Source: DATMMS01 sp036824145
GTDB taxonomy: Bacteria > Chloroflexota > Dormibacteria > DASZGP01
Assembly: GCA_036824145.1 (NCBI GenBank)
Contig: DAITAT010000002.1
Span: 1-64,000 of the forward strand
DNA length: 64,000 nucleotides
Direction: 5' to 3'
In this document: positions 41,872-50,308 of the stretch, one piece after another
Numbering within the stretch: the stretch's first letter is position 1
Layout: each line of letters begins with the position of its first letter
Made by a program: the position numbers and the translations under genes
The notes under the pieces: model-generated
What the model saw: only the letters and a program-made list of their open reading frames with translations
Databases searched by the model: none
What the model was told of the DNA's origin: nothing

Positions 41872-42689
41872 CAGGCCACCTCCCGGTAGGCGCGGTAGAG
41901 CTGTTCCCACTCGGCGAGGTCCAGGGTCTGGGGACGGCGCATGGCGTCGATGACGGTACGAGACACGACTGCGCGGCCGCGCTCGAGATCGTGGCCGAAG
42001 GCATTGGCGACGGCGTTGCTGAGCTTCTTCCTGCGCTCCTGGAAGACGGCGCGGGCGAAGTCGAAGAAGGCGTCGTCGGCGAAAGCGGCCCGACGCCCGG
42101 GGCGCAACATCAGCAGCGCCGAGTCGACCTTGGGCGCAGGGTCGAAGGCATGCGCCGGCACCCGCATGAGCAGCTCGGCCGTCGCCGAGGCGCGGACCGC
42201 CAGCGTCGCCAGGCTCCAGCCGCCGGGCTCGGCGCTGAGCCGCTCGGCGACCTCCCTCTGCAGCAACAGGCAGACCCACTCAGGCACCGGCTCCAGCGCC
42301 AGCAGCCGCGGGACCAGCAGGCCGGTGAGGTGGTACGGAATGTTGCCGAAAACCGCGTAGGGCGCCGGCATCAGCTCTGCCAGGGGGACCTCCATGGCGT
42401 CGCCGACGACGACGGTGACCGGCAGGCCGGCCACCTCGTGCTGGAGCACCGGGAGCAGCCGAGGGTCTAGCTCGACAGCGGCCACACGCTCGCGCGTCTG
42501 ACCGAGCGCCCGCGTCATGGTACCCGGCCCGGCCCCGATCTCAACGATCGATTTCGGCTCGGTCGGAAGGGCATCGATGATGGCGCGAGCGATGACTCCA
42601 TCGGCCAAAAAGTTCTGCCCGAGCGACTTCTTGGGCGACAAACGGTTGCGAGCCATGCTCACGCTGGGGTCGCGGAAGGTCGCGTCCAT
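41871..42689 (-). CDS. rsmA: 16S rRNA (A1518/A1519) dimethyltransferase
   Basis: 272 aa. It dimethylates two adenines in the 16S 3' hairpin, late in 30S assembly. N-terminal KSLGQNFLAD, SAM-binding EIGAGPGTMT, and the catalytic NIPYHLTG are present. The start shown is 42689; the ATG at 42656 (MARNRLSPKKSLGQ) is an alternative. AGGAG lies close before 42689. Ends where the MFS gene starts. Confidence 0.96.
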   Translation of the reverse strand: MDATFRDPSVSMARNRLSPKKSLGQNFLADGVIARAIIDALPTEPKSIVEIGAGPGTMTRALGQTRERVAAVELDPRLLPVLQHEVAGLPVTVVVGDAMEVPLAELMPAPYAVFGNIPYHLTGLLVPRLLALEPVPEWVCLLLQREVAERLSAEPGGWSLATLAVRASATAELLMRVPAHAFDPAPKVDSALLMLRPGRRAAFADDAFFDFARAVFQERRKKLSNAVANAFGHDLERGRAVVSRTVIDAMRRPQTLDLAEWEQLYRAYREVA

Positions 42690-42699
42690 TCTCCTGAGC

Positions 42700-43506
42700 C
42701 TAGACCAGCGGCTCCATCGGGGGCATGCGGTAGACCCTGGCGGTGTTCGCCGAGGTCGCCAGCGCCAGGTCTTCGAGGCTGACGTTCTTCAGCTCCGCGA
42801 GTTTGCTTGCCGTCTCCACCACCATCTCGGGGCGGCTTGGCTTGCCGCGCCACGGCTGCGGCGGCAGGAAGGGCGCGTCGGTTTCGACCAGCAGGCGATC
42901 CAGCGGCATCTGCATCAGGGCATCGCGAAGCTCGCCAGCGCTGGGGTAGGTCACCGGTCCGGCCACCGAGATCGTCACCCCCAGTTCGATGCAGTCCGCG
43001 GCGAAGGCGAGGTCGCCGCTGAAGGCGTGCATCACGACGGGCACGTCGGCAAATTCGCGTAGCACCGCCAGGGTGTCGGCGTGAGCCTCGCGGTTGTGAA
43101 CCACGGCGGGCAGGCCAGTCTCGCGCGCCAGCAAGAGCATGCGGCGGAAGCTCTCCTGCATAACCTCCAACGGGACTTCGTGGTAGCCCGGACGCCAGTG
43201 GTAGTCGAGGCCGATCTCGCCCACCGCACAGACTTTCTCGTCGCCAGCCAGGGCCACCATCGCCTCGAGCTCGACGTCGCTCGGCGGGCGGTCCTGGTGG
43301 GGATGCCAGCCGACCGTCGCGTAGACATCCGGCAGCTGCCGGGCGCGCGCCAGGACCTGTCCATTGTCCGGCCCCAGGCCAATATTGATCACTCGCACCA
43401 CCCCCGCCGCCGCCGCCGCCTCGACCGCCCGCTGCGCCTCCCCCTCCCCCGCCTCCTCGATCAGCTCCAGGTGGCAGTGGGTGTCGACCAGGGCCAACCC
43501 GCTCAC
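42700..43506 (-). CDS. TatD-family metal-dependent hydrolase/DNase
   Basis: 268 aa TIM-barrel amidohydrolase. Metal ligands appear in LVDTHCHL, the Glu in GEIGLDYHW, His in HNREAHAD, and HAFSGD, and LVETDAPFLPP closes the site. The family is 3'-5' exonuclease-like, with a role in DNA or RNA quality control. The GTG start overlaps the metG stop (GTGA). metG-tatD-rsmA is a conserved order. Confidence 0.92.
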   Translation of the reverse strand: MSGLALVDTHCHLELIEEAGEGEAQRAVEAAAAAGVVRVINIGLGPDNGQVLARARQLPDVYATVGWHPHQDRPPSDVELEAMVALAGDEKVCAVGEIGLDYHWRPGYHEVPLEVMQESFRRMLLLARETGLPAVVHNREAHADTLAVLREFADVPVVMHAFSGDLAFAADCIELGVTISVAGPVTYPSAGELRDALMQMPLDRLLVETDAPFLPPQPWRGKPSRPEMVVETASKLAELKNVSLEDLALATSANTARVYRMPPMEPLV

Positions 43507-45104
43507 TCGCCCGCCACGACCGCGGCCTTGTCCAGTCGGGGGAAGAGGAGCTCGCCCAGCTGGGTGCCGTGACCTGCGGCAAACCCTCCCCAGGCGGCAG
43601 CCTCGGCCAGCGTACGCGCGCCAGGTCCAAGCTCCGCGGGCGACGGCACCCCGAGCTGCCGTGCCAGGCTCTCGCAGGCGTCGGGGATGAAGGGATAGGC
43701 GACATAAGCCAGCACGCGGAGGGCTTCGGCGAGGTTGTACAGCACGATCTCCAGCTCACCCCTGCGGGCCGTGTCCTTGTTCAGCTCCCAGGGCCGGGAC
43801 TCCTCGACGTACTTGTTGGCGCGCCCTACCAGCCGCCAGATGATCTCGAGGGCGCCGCTGAAGTCAAGGGCCTCAATGCGCGCATCGAGGTCGCCGAGCA
43901 TGTTGGCGGTCAGGGCCGCAAGCTCGCCGTGGATGCCGCTCGCCTCCCCGGGCGCCGGCACCTTGCCGTCGTTGTACTGCCTGAGCATGTTGAGAGCGCG
44001 CGAGGCCAAGTTGCCGAAGTCGTTGGCGAGGTCGGCGTTGTAGCGGTCGACATAGACGCCGAGGTCGAAGTCGCCGTCGCGGTCGAACGGGACCTCGCGC
44101 ATCAGGCAGTAGCGAACGCCGTCGCTGCCGGCCTGGTGCCGGGCGTTCTCGGTATGGGATTGGAGGCTGTCGACCAGCTTCAGGGGCTCCACGAAAATGC
44201 CGCGAGACTTGCTCATCTTCTCGCCCGCCACGTTGACGTACCCGTGGGCGAAGACGCGGCGCGGCAGCTCAACGCCGGCGGCCCAGAGCATCACCGGCCA
44301 CATGATGGTGTGGAAGCGCGTGATGCCTTTGCCGATGATGTGCACGTCGCAGGGCCAGTAGCGGTTGAAGCGCTCCTTGTCGGTGCCGAAACCGGCGCCG
44401 GTCACGTAGGCGAGGAGGGCGTCGAACCATACATAGATGACCTGGGTCCGGTCGAACGGCAGGGGGAAGCCCCAGGTGGTGAAGCCTCGCGAGATCGATA
44501 CGTCCTGGAGGCCGTCGCGAATGACGTTAAGCATCTCGTTGCGCCGCGACGCCGGCTGCAGGAAATCCTCGCGCTGGTGCAGCTCGATCAGCTGGTCGGT
44601 GAAAGCGGACAGCTTGAGGAAGTAGTTGTCCTCTTCGACCCATTCGAGGGTGATGAGGTGCACCGGGCATTTGCCTTCAACCAGCTCGCGCTCCTGGTAG
44701 TACTGCTCGCAACTCGGGCAGAAGAAGCCCCCGAACTTGCCCTTGTAGATGTAGCCGTTGTCGTAGACGCGCTGCAGGAACTCCTCGGTGGTGGCGCGGT
44801 TGGCGTCGGACGAGGTGCGGACGAACTCCGAGTACCTGACCTGCAGTCGCTCGAACATCGCTTCGAAGCGCGGCACCATCGAGTCGCTGTACGCCTCCGG
44901 GGTCATGTCCTGGGCCGCCGCCTCCCGCTCCACGGACTGGGAGTGCTCGTCAGACCCGACCACCAACCAGGTGTCGTGCCCCGTCATCCGCTTGTAGCGG
45001 ACCAGCACATCGGCGCCGATCTTCTCGAAGGCGTGGCCGAGGTGAGGCACGCCGTTGATGTAGTCGATGGCGGTGGTCACGTAGTACTTCGGCGGCAGGG
45101 TCAT
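43503..45104 (-). CDS. metG: Methionyl-tRNA synthetase
   Basis: 533 aa class I synthetase. HLGH in NGVPHLGHAFEKIG is the HIGH motif; KMSKS appears in AGEKMSKSRG; the knuckle FCPSC with KCPVH binds zinc. The C-terminal dimerisation domain of the ~650-aa form is absent, so it is the monomeric form. The ATG overlaps the rsmI stop (ATGA). Confidence 0.97.
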   Translation of the reverse strand: MTLPPKYYVTTAIDYINGVPHLGHAFEKIGADVLVRYKRMTGHDTWLVVGSDEHSQSVEREAAAQDMTPEAYSDSMVPRFEAMFERLQVRYSEFVRTSSDANRATTEEFLQRVYDNGYIYKGKFGGFFCPSCEQYYQERELVEGKCPVHLITLEWVEEDNYFLKLSAFTDQLIELHQREDFLQPASRRNEMLNVIRDGLQDVSISRGFTTWGFPLPFDRTQVIYVWFDALLAYVTGAGFGTDKERFNRYWPCDVHIIGKGITRFHTIMWPVMLWAAGVELPRRVFAHGYVNVAGEKMSKSRGIFVEPLKLVDSLQSHTENARHQAGSDGVRYCLMREVPFDRDGDFDLGVYVDRYNADLANDFGNLASRALNMLRQYNDGKVPAPGEASGIHGELAALTANMLGDLDARIEALDFSGALEIIWRLVGRANKYVEESRPWELNKDTARRGELEIVLYNLAEALRVLAYVAYPFIPDACESLARQLGVPSPAELGPGARTLAEAAAWGGFAAGHGTQLGELLFPRLDKAAVVAGE

Positions 45105-45799
45105 GGTCCGGCTCCCGGACCTTTTCTACGCTTCGGCGCTCCCTCAACGAGCAGAGTGATCTCGCCTTTCACGGCCTTCTGCCGGTAATGCCCTGCTAAC
45201 TCCGCGGCCAGCCCGACCCGAAGCTCCTCGTGAACCTTGGTCAGCTCGCGCGCCACCGCGCAGCGCCGGTCCGGCAGCGTTTCGGCAATGATGTCCAGCG
45301 CCTTCAGCAGCCGGTACGGCGACTCGAAGGCCACTGCGGTGCGCGTCTCCTCAGCCAGCGCCTCGACCGCGCGGGTCATCTCGCTCGCCTTGCGCGGCAG
45401 GAAGCCAAGAAAGACGAAGCGATCGGCGCTGAACCCGGAGAGGGCCAGCGCCGCGGTCACCGCCGACGGCCCTGGGATCACGGCGACGTCGTACCCGGCG
45501 TCGCGGGCGCGGTCGACCAGGTGCGCCCCGGGATCGGAGATCGACGGCATCCCCGCGTCAGTGCACAGCGCCACGTCACCATCGCGCAAGGCGTCGACGA
45601 CCTGCGCCGCCCGGCCGCGCTCAGCGTCGGCATGGACCGAGAGCAGCGGTTTGCTGATGCCCAGGTGGGTCAGTAGCTGGCGAGTGCGCCGGGTGTCCTC
45701 GGCTGCCACCAGGGCGACCTCGCCCAGCACCCGCGCCGCCCGCGGCGTCAGGTCTTCGAGGTTGCCAATCGGCGTGCCGACCACGTACAGCGTCCCCAT
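45101..45799 (-). CDS. rsmI: 16S rRNA (C1402) 2'-O-methyltransferase
   Basis: 232 aa. Tetrapyrrole methylase-type fold: it starts MGTLYVVGTPIGNLEDLT and has AAEDTRRTRQLL, TDAGMPSISDPG and VIPGPSAVTAAL. It adds the 2'-O-methyl group on C1402 in the decoding centre. The frame is open further upstream but the ATG at 45799-45797 gives the canonical start. It begins 16 bases after nadE. Confidence 0.96.
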   Translation of the reverse strand: MGTLYVVGTPIGNLEDLTPRAARVLGEVALVAAEDTRRTRQLLTHLGISKPLLSVHADAERGRAAQVVDALRDGDVALCTDAGMPSISDPGAHLVDRARDAGYDVAVIPGPSAVTAALALSGFSADRFVFLGFLPRKASEMTRAVEALAEETRTAVAFESPYRLLKALDIIAETLPDRRCAVARELTKVHEELRVGLAAELAGHYRQKAVKGEITLLVEGAPKRRKGPGAGP

Positions 45800-45815
45800 C
45801 AGCGCGCTCGAGGGA

Positions 45816-46685
45816 TCAAACGCCCCAGTCGCGGGGATAGCGGAACTCGCGGTCGATGGTGCGAGCGGAGAGCTTGGCGATGATCGGAGGCCGCCGCTTG
45901 TACTGGTTGATACGAACCCGTTTGATGACGGCGTCGACAAAGTCGCGGTCGTGGCCCATCTCGACCAACTCCTCAGCGGTGACGCGCCGGTCGACCAGGT
46001 TGAAGAGCAACTGATCTACAACCGGGTAAGAGAAGCCCAACTCCTGTTCGTCCGACTGGCCCTCCCAGAGGTCGGCCGAGGGCGCCTTGCTGATAACCTG
46101 CTGCGGCACACCGACGTGCGCCGCCAGCTGCCAGACCTGCGACTTGTAGAGATCACCGAGCGGGTTGAGGGCCGAGGCCATGTCGCCAAATATGGTGCCG
46201 TAGCCGAGCAACAGCTCGGTCTTGTTGCTGGTGCCCACAACCAAGGCGTTCTCCGCCGACGATTGGTCGTACAGAACGCTCATCCGCTCCCGGGCCATCT
46301 TGTTACCACGTCGCGCGTCGCCTGCGTCGGGATGGCGCTCGAAGTAGGCGTCGACCTGGGGCGTGATCTCGACGACTCGGAGCTGGATCTCAAAGCGCTT
46401 AGCGACAACCTCGGCGTCGGCCTGGCTCTGTGGGTTGCTGAGACGGTAAGGCATCGCCACCCCGATGACGTTCTGATGCCCGAGAGCTTTCGCCGCCAGA
46501 CCGGCGACCAGGCTGGAGTCCACGCCTCCTGACAGGCCCAGGACGACCTTATCGTAGCCGACGCGGCGTACCTCCTTACGCAGGAAGCCAACCAGGATCG
46601 ACTCCGCCAGGGGCGCGTTGATCTCCAGCTGGTTGCCGCCTCGCGGCTCGGAGCCGCTCTCAGTAGGGACTGTCGGTGCGCTCAT
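45816..46685 (-). CDS. nadE: NAD+ synthetase (synthetase domain only)
   Basis: 289 aa. The ATP-pyrophosphatase P-loop SGGVDSSLVAGLA is near residues 50-62. It makes NAD from nicotinate adenine dinucleotide with ammonia. There is no glutaminase domain in this protein; the next upstream gene carries a nitrilase-type amidase, so the two together replace the fused enzyme. Start ATG at 46685-46683, overlapping the amidase gene by 26 bases. Confidence 0.92.
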   Translation of the reverse strand: MSAPTVPTESGSEPRGGNQLEINAPLAESILVGFLRKEVRRVGYDKVVLGLSGGVDSSLVAGLAAKALGHQNVIGVAMPYRLSNPQSQADAEVVAKRFEIQLRVVEITPQVDAYFERHPDAGDARRGNKMARERMSVLYDQSSAENALVVGTSNKTELLLGYGTIFGDMASALNPLGDLYKSQVWQLAAHVGVPQQVISKAPSADLWEGQSDEQELGFSYPVVDQLLFNLVDRRVTAEELVEMGHDRDFVDAVIKRVRINQYKRRPPIIAKLSARTIDREFRYPRDWGV

Positions 46686-47550
46686 TCCAGATCCGCTCAA
46701 GTTCGCGGAGGGTGAATTCCGCCTTCTCATCGCGCAGCAGCGGCGTGGCCAGACGCTGCCGCTCGACTTCGCGAACGTCGATGTCGGCGATCACCAAGCC
46801 GGCGTTTTCCCCGGCGTCGACGACCATCTGCCCGTCGGGGCCGAACACGCAAGAGCCGCCCCAGAAGTTGACGCCGTCCTCGTAGCCGAGGCGGTTGACA
46901 TAGGCGACATAGCTGGTGGTGTACTCGGCGACGGTTTGCAGCAGGTCGTTCCAGGACCCGACCGATCCAGGCGCAACGTCGGCGTCGGCGTTGGCAAGGA
47001 CGCCGCGACCGGGGCTCGAGGAGATGCACAGCAGCAGGCTGACGCCCTGGACGAAGAGCAGGTAGGCGCTCGAGAGGTGCCACATGTCCTCACAGACCAG
47101 CATCCCGGCGCGGACCCCGGCGACGTCGAAGGCCCGAATGCGATCCCCGGGAGCGAAATAACGCTGCTCGTCGAACATCCCGTACGTCGGCAGGTAGACC
47201 TTTCGGTGGACGTGCTTGACCTCGCCACCGCTCAGGTAGAGAGCGGCGTTGTAGTAGCGAAAGTCCTCGGACTTGAGCACCACGCCGGTGGCGATGTCGA
47301 TCCTCTTGGAGAGCTCAAATAGGGGCGCCAGCCGGGCGTCGTCGAGCGTCATGGCCACCTCGGGGACCAGGTCCTTGAGGAAGTAGCCGGTGAGGCTCAA
47401 CTCGGGGAAGACAACCATGTCGGCGCCTTCAGTGATCGCCTGCTGGGTCAGCTCGAGATGGAGGTCGAGGTTGTCTTTGAGGTCACCCAGCGCCGGGGCG
47501 CACTGAGCCAGGGCCAGCCGTCGGCGTGGTTTGGCGGGAGCTTGCTCCAT
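46660..47550 (-). CDS. Nitrilase-type glutamine amidase partner of NAD synthetase
   Basis: 296 aa, a carbon-nitrogen hydrolase. The catalytic triad is visible: Glu in FPELSLTGY, Lys in HRKVYLPTYG and Cys in VCEDMWH. It should release ammonia from glutamine for NadE. The protein lies directly before nadE, with a 26-base overlap, and overlaps the DinG-like gene by 68 bases. It is long for a stand-alone nitrilase partner but fits the amidase domain of fused NadE. Confidence 0.85.
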   Translation of the reverse strand: MEQAPAKPRRRLALAQCAPALGDLKDNLDLHLELTQQAITEGADMVVFPELSLTGYFLKDLVPEVAMTLDDARLAPLFELSKRIDIATGVVLKSEDFRYYNAALYLSGGEVKHVHRKVYLPTYGMFDEQRYFAPGDRIRAFDVAGVRAGMLVCEDMWHLSSAYLLFVQGVSLLLCISSSPGRGVLANADADVAPGSVGSWNDLLQTVAEYTTSYVAYVNRLGYEDGVNFWGGSCVFGPDGQMVVDAGENAGLVIADIDVREVERQRLATPLLRDEKAEFTLRELERIWNERTDSPY

Positions 47551-50308
47551 CTGAGAAGGATATATTCCGGTCTTCGACCCACTCCAAGATCGCCGCAGGC
47601 ATCTCGGCGACCGGCCCCGTGAACGTGGAGCACTGCGGCAGCGACTCCAGGAAGTGGCTCCCGTAGGTTCGGGTCGAGACGCGTCGATCGAGGATCACGA
47701 CCGCCCCCCGGTCGGTGGCGCGGCGAATGAGTCGCCCGAACCCCTGCTTCAGCCGAAGCACGGCCTCCGGCAGGGCCAGTTCCAGGAAGGGATCGCGGAG
47801 GCGCTCGCTTCGCGCCCGGAAGACAGGGTCGCCCGGCGGCGCGAACGGCAGCTTGGCGATGAAGACACAGGCCAGCGCGTTCTCGGGCAGATCGAGGCCC
47901 TCCCAGAAGCTGTTGGTTCCGCACAGCACGGCCTCGGGGAGACTGATGAAGCGCTCGACCAGGGCCCGCCGGCTGCCCGCGCCCCGGCCCTGAGCCAGGA
48001 CCTCGATGCCGTCCCCGATCAGCTCCGTCTTCAGCTGCGCTGACGCCTGGCCCAGCTGCTCGGTGGATGTGAACAGAACCAGCGTCCGCCCCGACAGCCG
48101 GCGCGCCGTCTCCGCGACCGCCGAGACCAGCTGCTCGGTGAAGCCCTCCTCGGGCGGCGCCGGCAGGTTGTCGGGCAGGCACAGGAGCGCCTGCTGCAGG
48201 AAATCAAACGGGCTTGGCAGCACCAACTCGCTGAGACGCGAGGCGCTCAGCCCGATCCGCGACCGGAAGTAGTCGAAGGAACCGTTGAGGCTGAGGGTGG
48301 CGCTGGTGAGGATGACGCTCTCGCGGTCTTCAAAGATGGCATCCGCCAGGAGCGGCCCCACGTCGAGCGGCGCCCGCCTGATGGTGCTGCGACCGTCGCG
48401 ACCAAAGCCGACCCAGGTCACCTGCCCCGAGTCCGGCCGCGAGGTCAGCTCGACCAGGCGCAAGATCCGCGCCTCGACAACGGCCGCCGCACTCACCGGC
48501 AGGCCGCGTAGCGCCGCCGAGACTCGCGAGACGGCGTTGAGAACCCCGGCCATCGCCGGGGCCTCGAAGCTGGCCTCATCCAGCCGAAGGTCGCGGCCGA
48601 GCTCGCTGCCGTAGATGTATCGACACGCCCCTCGCAGGGATTCGAACAGGTCCCTGACGGCGCCCTCGAGCTGGGCCACGCCGGCCGACACGCCACCGCC
48701 CGAGCCGGCGATTCCGACCTGCCCCAGGAGATCGTCTTCACGAATCTCTTCGGTGAGCCCCTTGGTCGCGGCTTCCTCGAGGTGGTGCGCCTCATCGAGG
48801 ATCAGATGGCGGGCGCGCGACGCGCCTGGGCTTTCGTTGAAGGCATCTGCGAGCAGCAGCGCATGGTTGACAACCACCACGTCGGCTTCTGAGGCGCGCT
48901 GCCGAGAGCGATGGTAAAAGCAGGGCCGCGGCCCCACGAGGCATTCGGCCGACCGGCAGTCGCCCCACTCCGAAGCCACCGACCGCCAGATGCGCTCCTC
49001 CTGACCGAAAAGCCGGAGCTCATCGCGGTCGCCGGTGGTGGTCCACCCCATCCAGACCGCCAACTTGAGCTTGAAGGTGAGGAGCTCGGCAGGATCGATG
49101 CCCTCGATCCCGGTGTCGTCACCGCTCAGGTCCTGGGCGGCGGTGCCCAGGAGCAGCTGCTCCCAACGAAGGCGACTGAGGTAGTGGCCACGACCCTTAA
49201 GCAGCACCGCGTGCAGGGGCACGCCCAGGATCCGCGCCGCCAGGGGCAGGTCCTTGTGGAGGAGCTGCTCCTGCAAGTTAATGGTGTAGGTGGAGACGCA
49301 AACCTGGCCCCGACCCGCGGCTGCCCAGGCCAGCGCCGGCAACAGGTAGGCCAACGATTTGCCGGTCCCGGTGCCGGCCTCGGCGACCAGGTTGATCTTG
49401 CGGTCGAAGGCCTGGGCCACCGCCAGGCACATCTCGTGCTGGCCCTCGCGGAGCTCCCAGCCGGGCTCCGACGCCAACGGGCCGCCCGGCCCCAGCATCG
49501 CCGCCAGCTGGTCGGGCGCCATCGGTGGAAGCAGCGGCGCCTGGGCGCGGGGGGCGGTGCCGTCGACCTCGGGGAGCACAGCCGGCGCCGGCGCCGTGGC
49601 CGCGGAGCTTGAAATCACCGCCTGCGGGACGAGCTCTTGAAAGAAAGTTGCCAGGCTGTGGCGGCTGCCCTTGGTGATCTCGCGGAGCGTGTTCAGCGTG
49701 CTGGTGGGCAGCTCCGCCGCGTAGTGCAGCAGCGCGAGGAGCAGCCGGAAGGTGGCCTCGGCGTCCTCGAGCGCGCGGTGCGGCCGGGGATGCTTGAGGC
49801 CGACGAGATCGCAGAGGCTGCCCAGCGAATAGGAGGGCGCGGCGGGAAAGACGACGCGCGCGATCTCGATGCTGTCGTACACGCGCCTATCCCCGATGCT
49901 GTTCCCCAGCGCCTCCTCGAGGAAGGCGACGTCATATCCGGCACCGTGGGCCAGCAGGTCGGCGTCACCGATGAAGTCGCGCAGGGCGGGCAGGACGTGG
50001 CCCAAACCCGGAGCCCCCGAGAGCTCGTTGTCGGAGATACCAGTGAGGCGGCGGATCATCGGCGGCAGCCGCAGGCCGGGGTTTACCAGGGTGTGGTACC
50101 GGGCGATGACCTCGGCGCCGCGGAACTTGACCGCCCCGATCTCGATGACATGGTCGATCGCCGAGCTCAGCCCGGTCGCCTCGAGGTCGAGACAGACGAT
50201 CACCGGGAACTCGCCGCGCAGCTCGCGGTCGTGCTCGACCCAGTGGGACTCGATCTTCCCCCGCGGTCGCCGGCCCGCTTCGGGCCGCGCCGGCCGGGGC
50301 GACGTCAC
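47483..50308 (-). CDS. dinG: DinG-like exonuclease/XPD-type helicase
   Basis: 941 aa. The N-terminal DEDD exonuclease (Asp41, Glu43, HRALED) is fused to a superfamily-2 helicase: Walker A EAGTGTGKS at 310-318, DEAH at 505-508, and a C-terminal helicase domain. The iron-sulfur region keeps three cysteines (451, 456, 463 in CRSAEC...C), but the first, usually in the YLC of this family, is Ser378 here (YLS). The cluster may therefore be incomplete. Start is GTG at 50308-50306, overlapping the phoH stop (GTGA). Confidence 0.88.
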   Translation of the reverse strand: MTSPRPARPEAGRRPRGKIESHWVEHDRELRGEFPVIVCLDLEATGLSSAIDHVIEIGAVKFRGAEVIARYHTLVNPGLRLPPMIRRLTGISDNELSGAPGLGHVLPALRDFIGDADLLAHGAGYDVAFLEEALGNSIGDRRVYDSIEIARVVFPAAPSYSLGSLCDLVGLKHPRPHRALEDAEATFRLLLALLHYAAELPTSTLNTLREITKGSRHSLATFFQELVPQAVISSSAATAPAPAVLPEVDGTAPRAQAPLLPPMAPDQLAAMLGPGGPLASEPGWELREGQHEMCLAVAQAFDRKINLVAEAGTGTGKSLAYLLPALAWAAAGRGQVCVSTYTINLQEQLLHKDLPLAARILGVPLHAVLLKGRGHYLSRLRWEQLLLGTAAQDLSGDDTGIEGIDPAELLTFKLKLAVWMGWTTTGDRDELRLFGQEERIWRSVASEWGDCRSAECLVGPRPCFYHRSRQRASEADVVVVNHALLLADAFNESPGASRARHLILDEAHHLEEAATKGLTEEIREDDLLGQVGIAGSGGGVSAGVAQLEGAVRDLFESLRGACRYIYGSELGRDLRLDEASFEAPAMAGVLNAVSRVSAALRGLPVSAAAVVEARILRLVELTSRPDSGQVTWVGFGRDGRSTIRRAPLDVGPLLADAIFEDRESVILTSATLSLNGSFDYFRSRIGLSASRLSELVLPSPFDFLQQALLCLPDNLPAPPEEGFTEQLVSAVAETARRLSGRTLVLFTSTEQLGQASAQLKTELIGDGIEVLAQGRGAGSRRALVERFISLPEAVLCGTNSFWEGLDLPENALACVFIAKLPFAPPGDPVFRARSERLRDPFLELALPEAVLRLKQGFGRLIRRATDRGAVVILDRRVSTRTYGSHFLESLPQCSTFTGPVAEMPAAILEWVEDRNISFSDGASSRQTTPTAGPGSVRPGAG

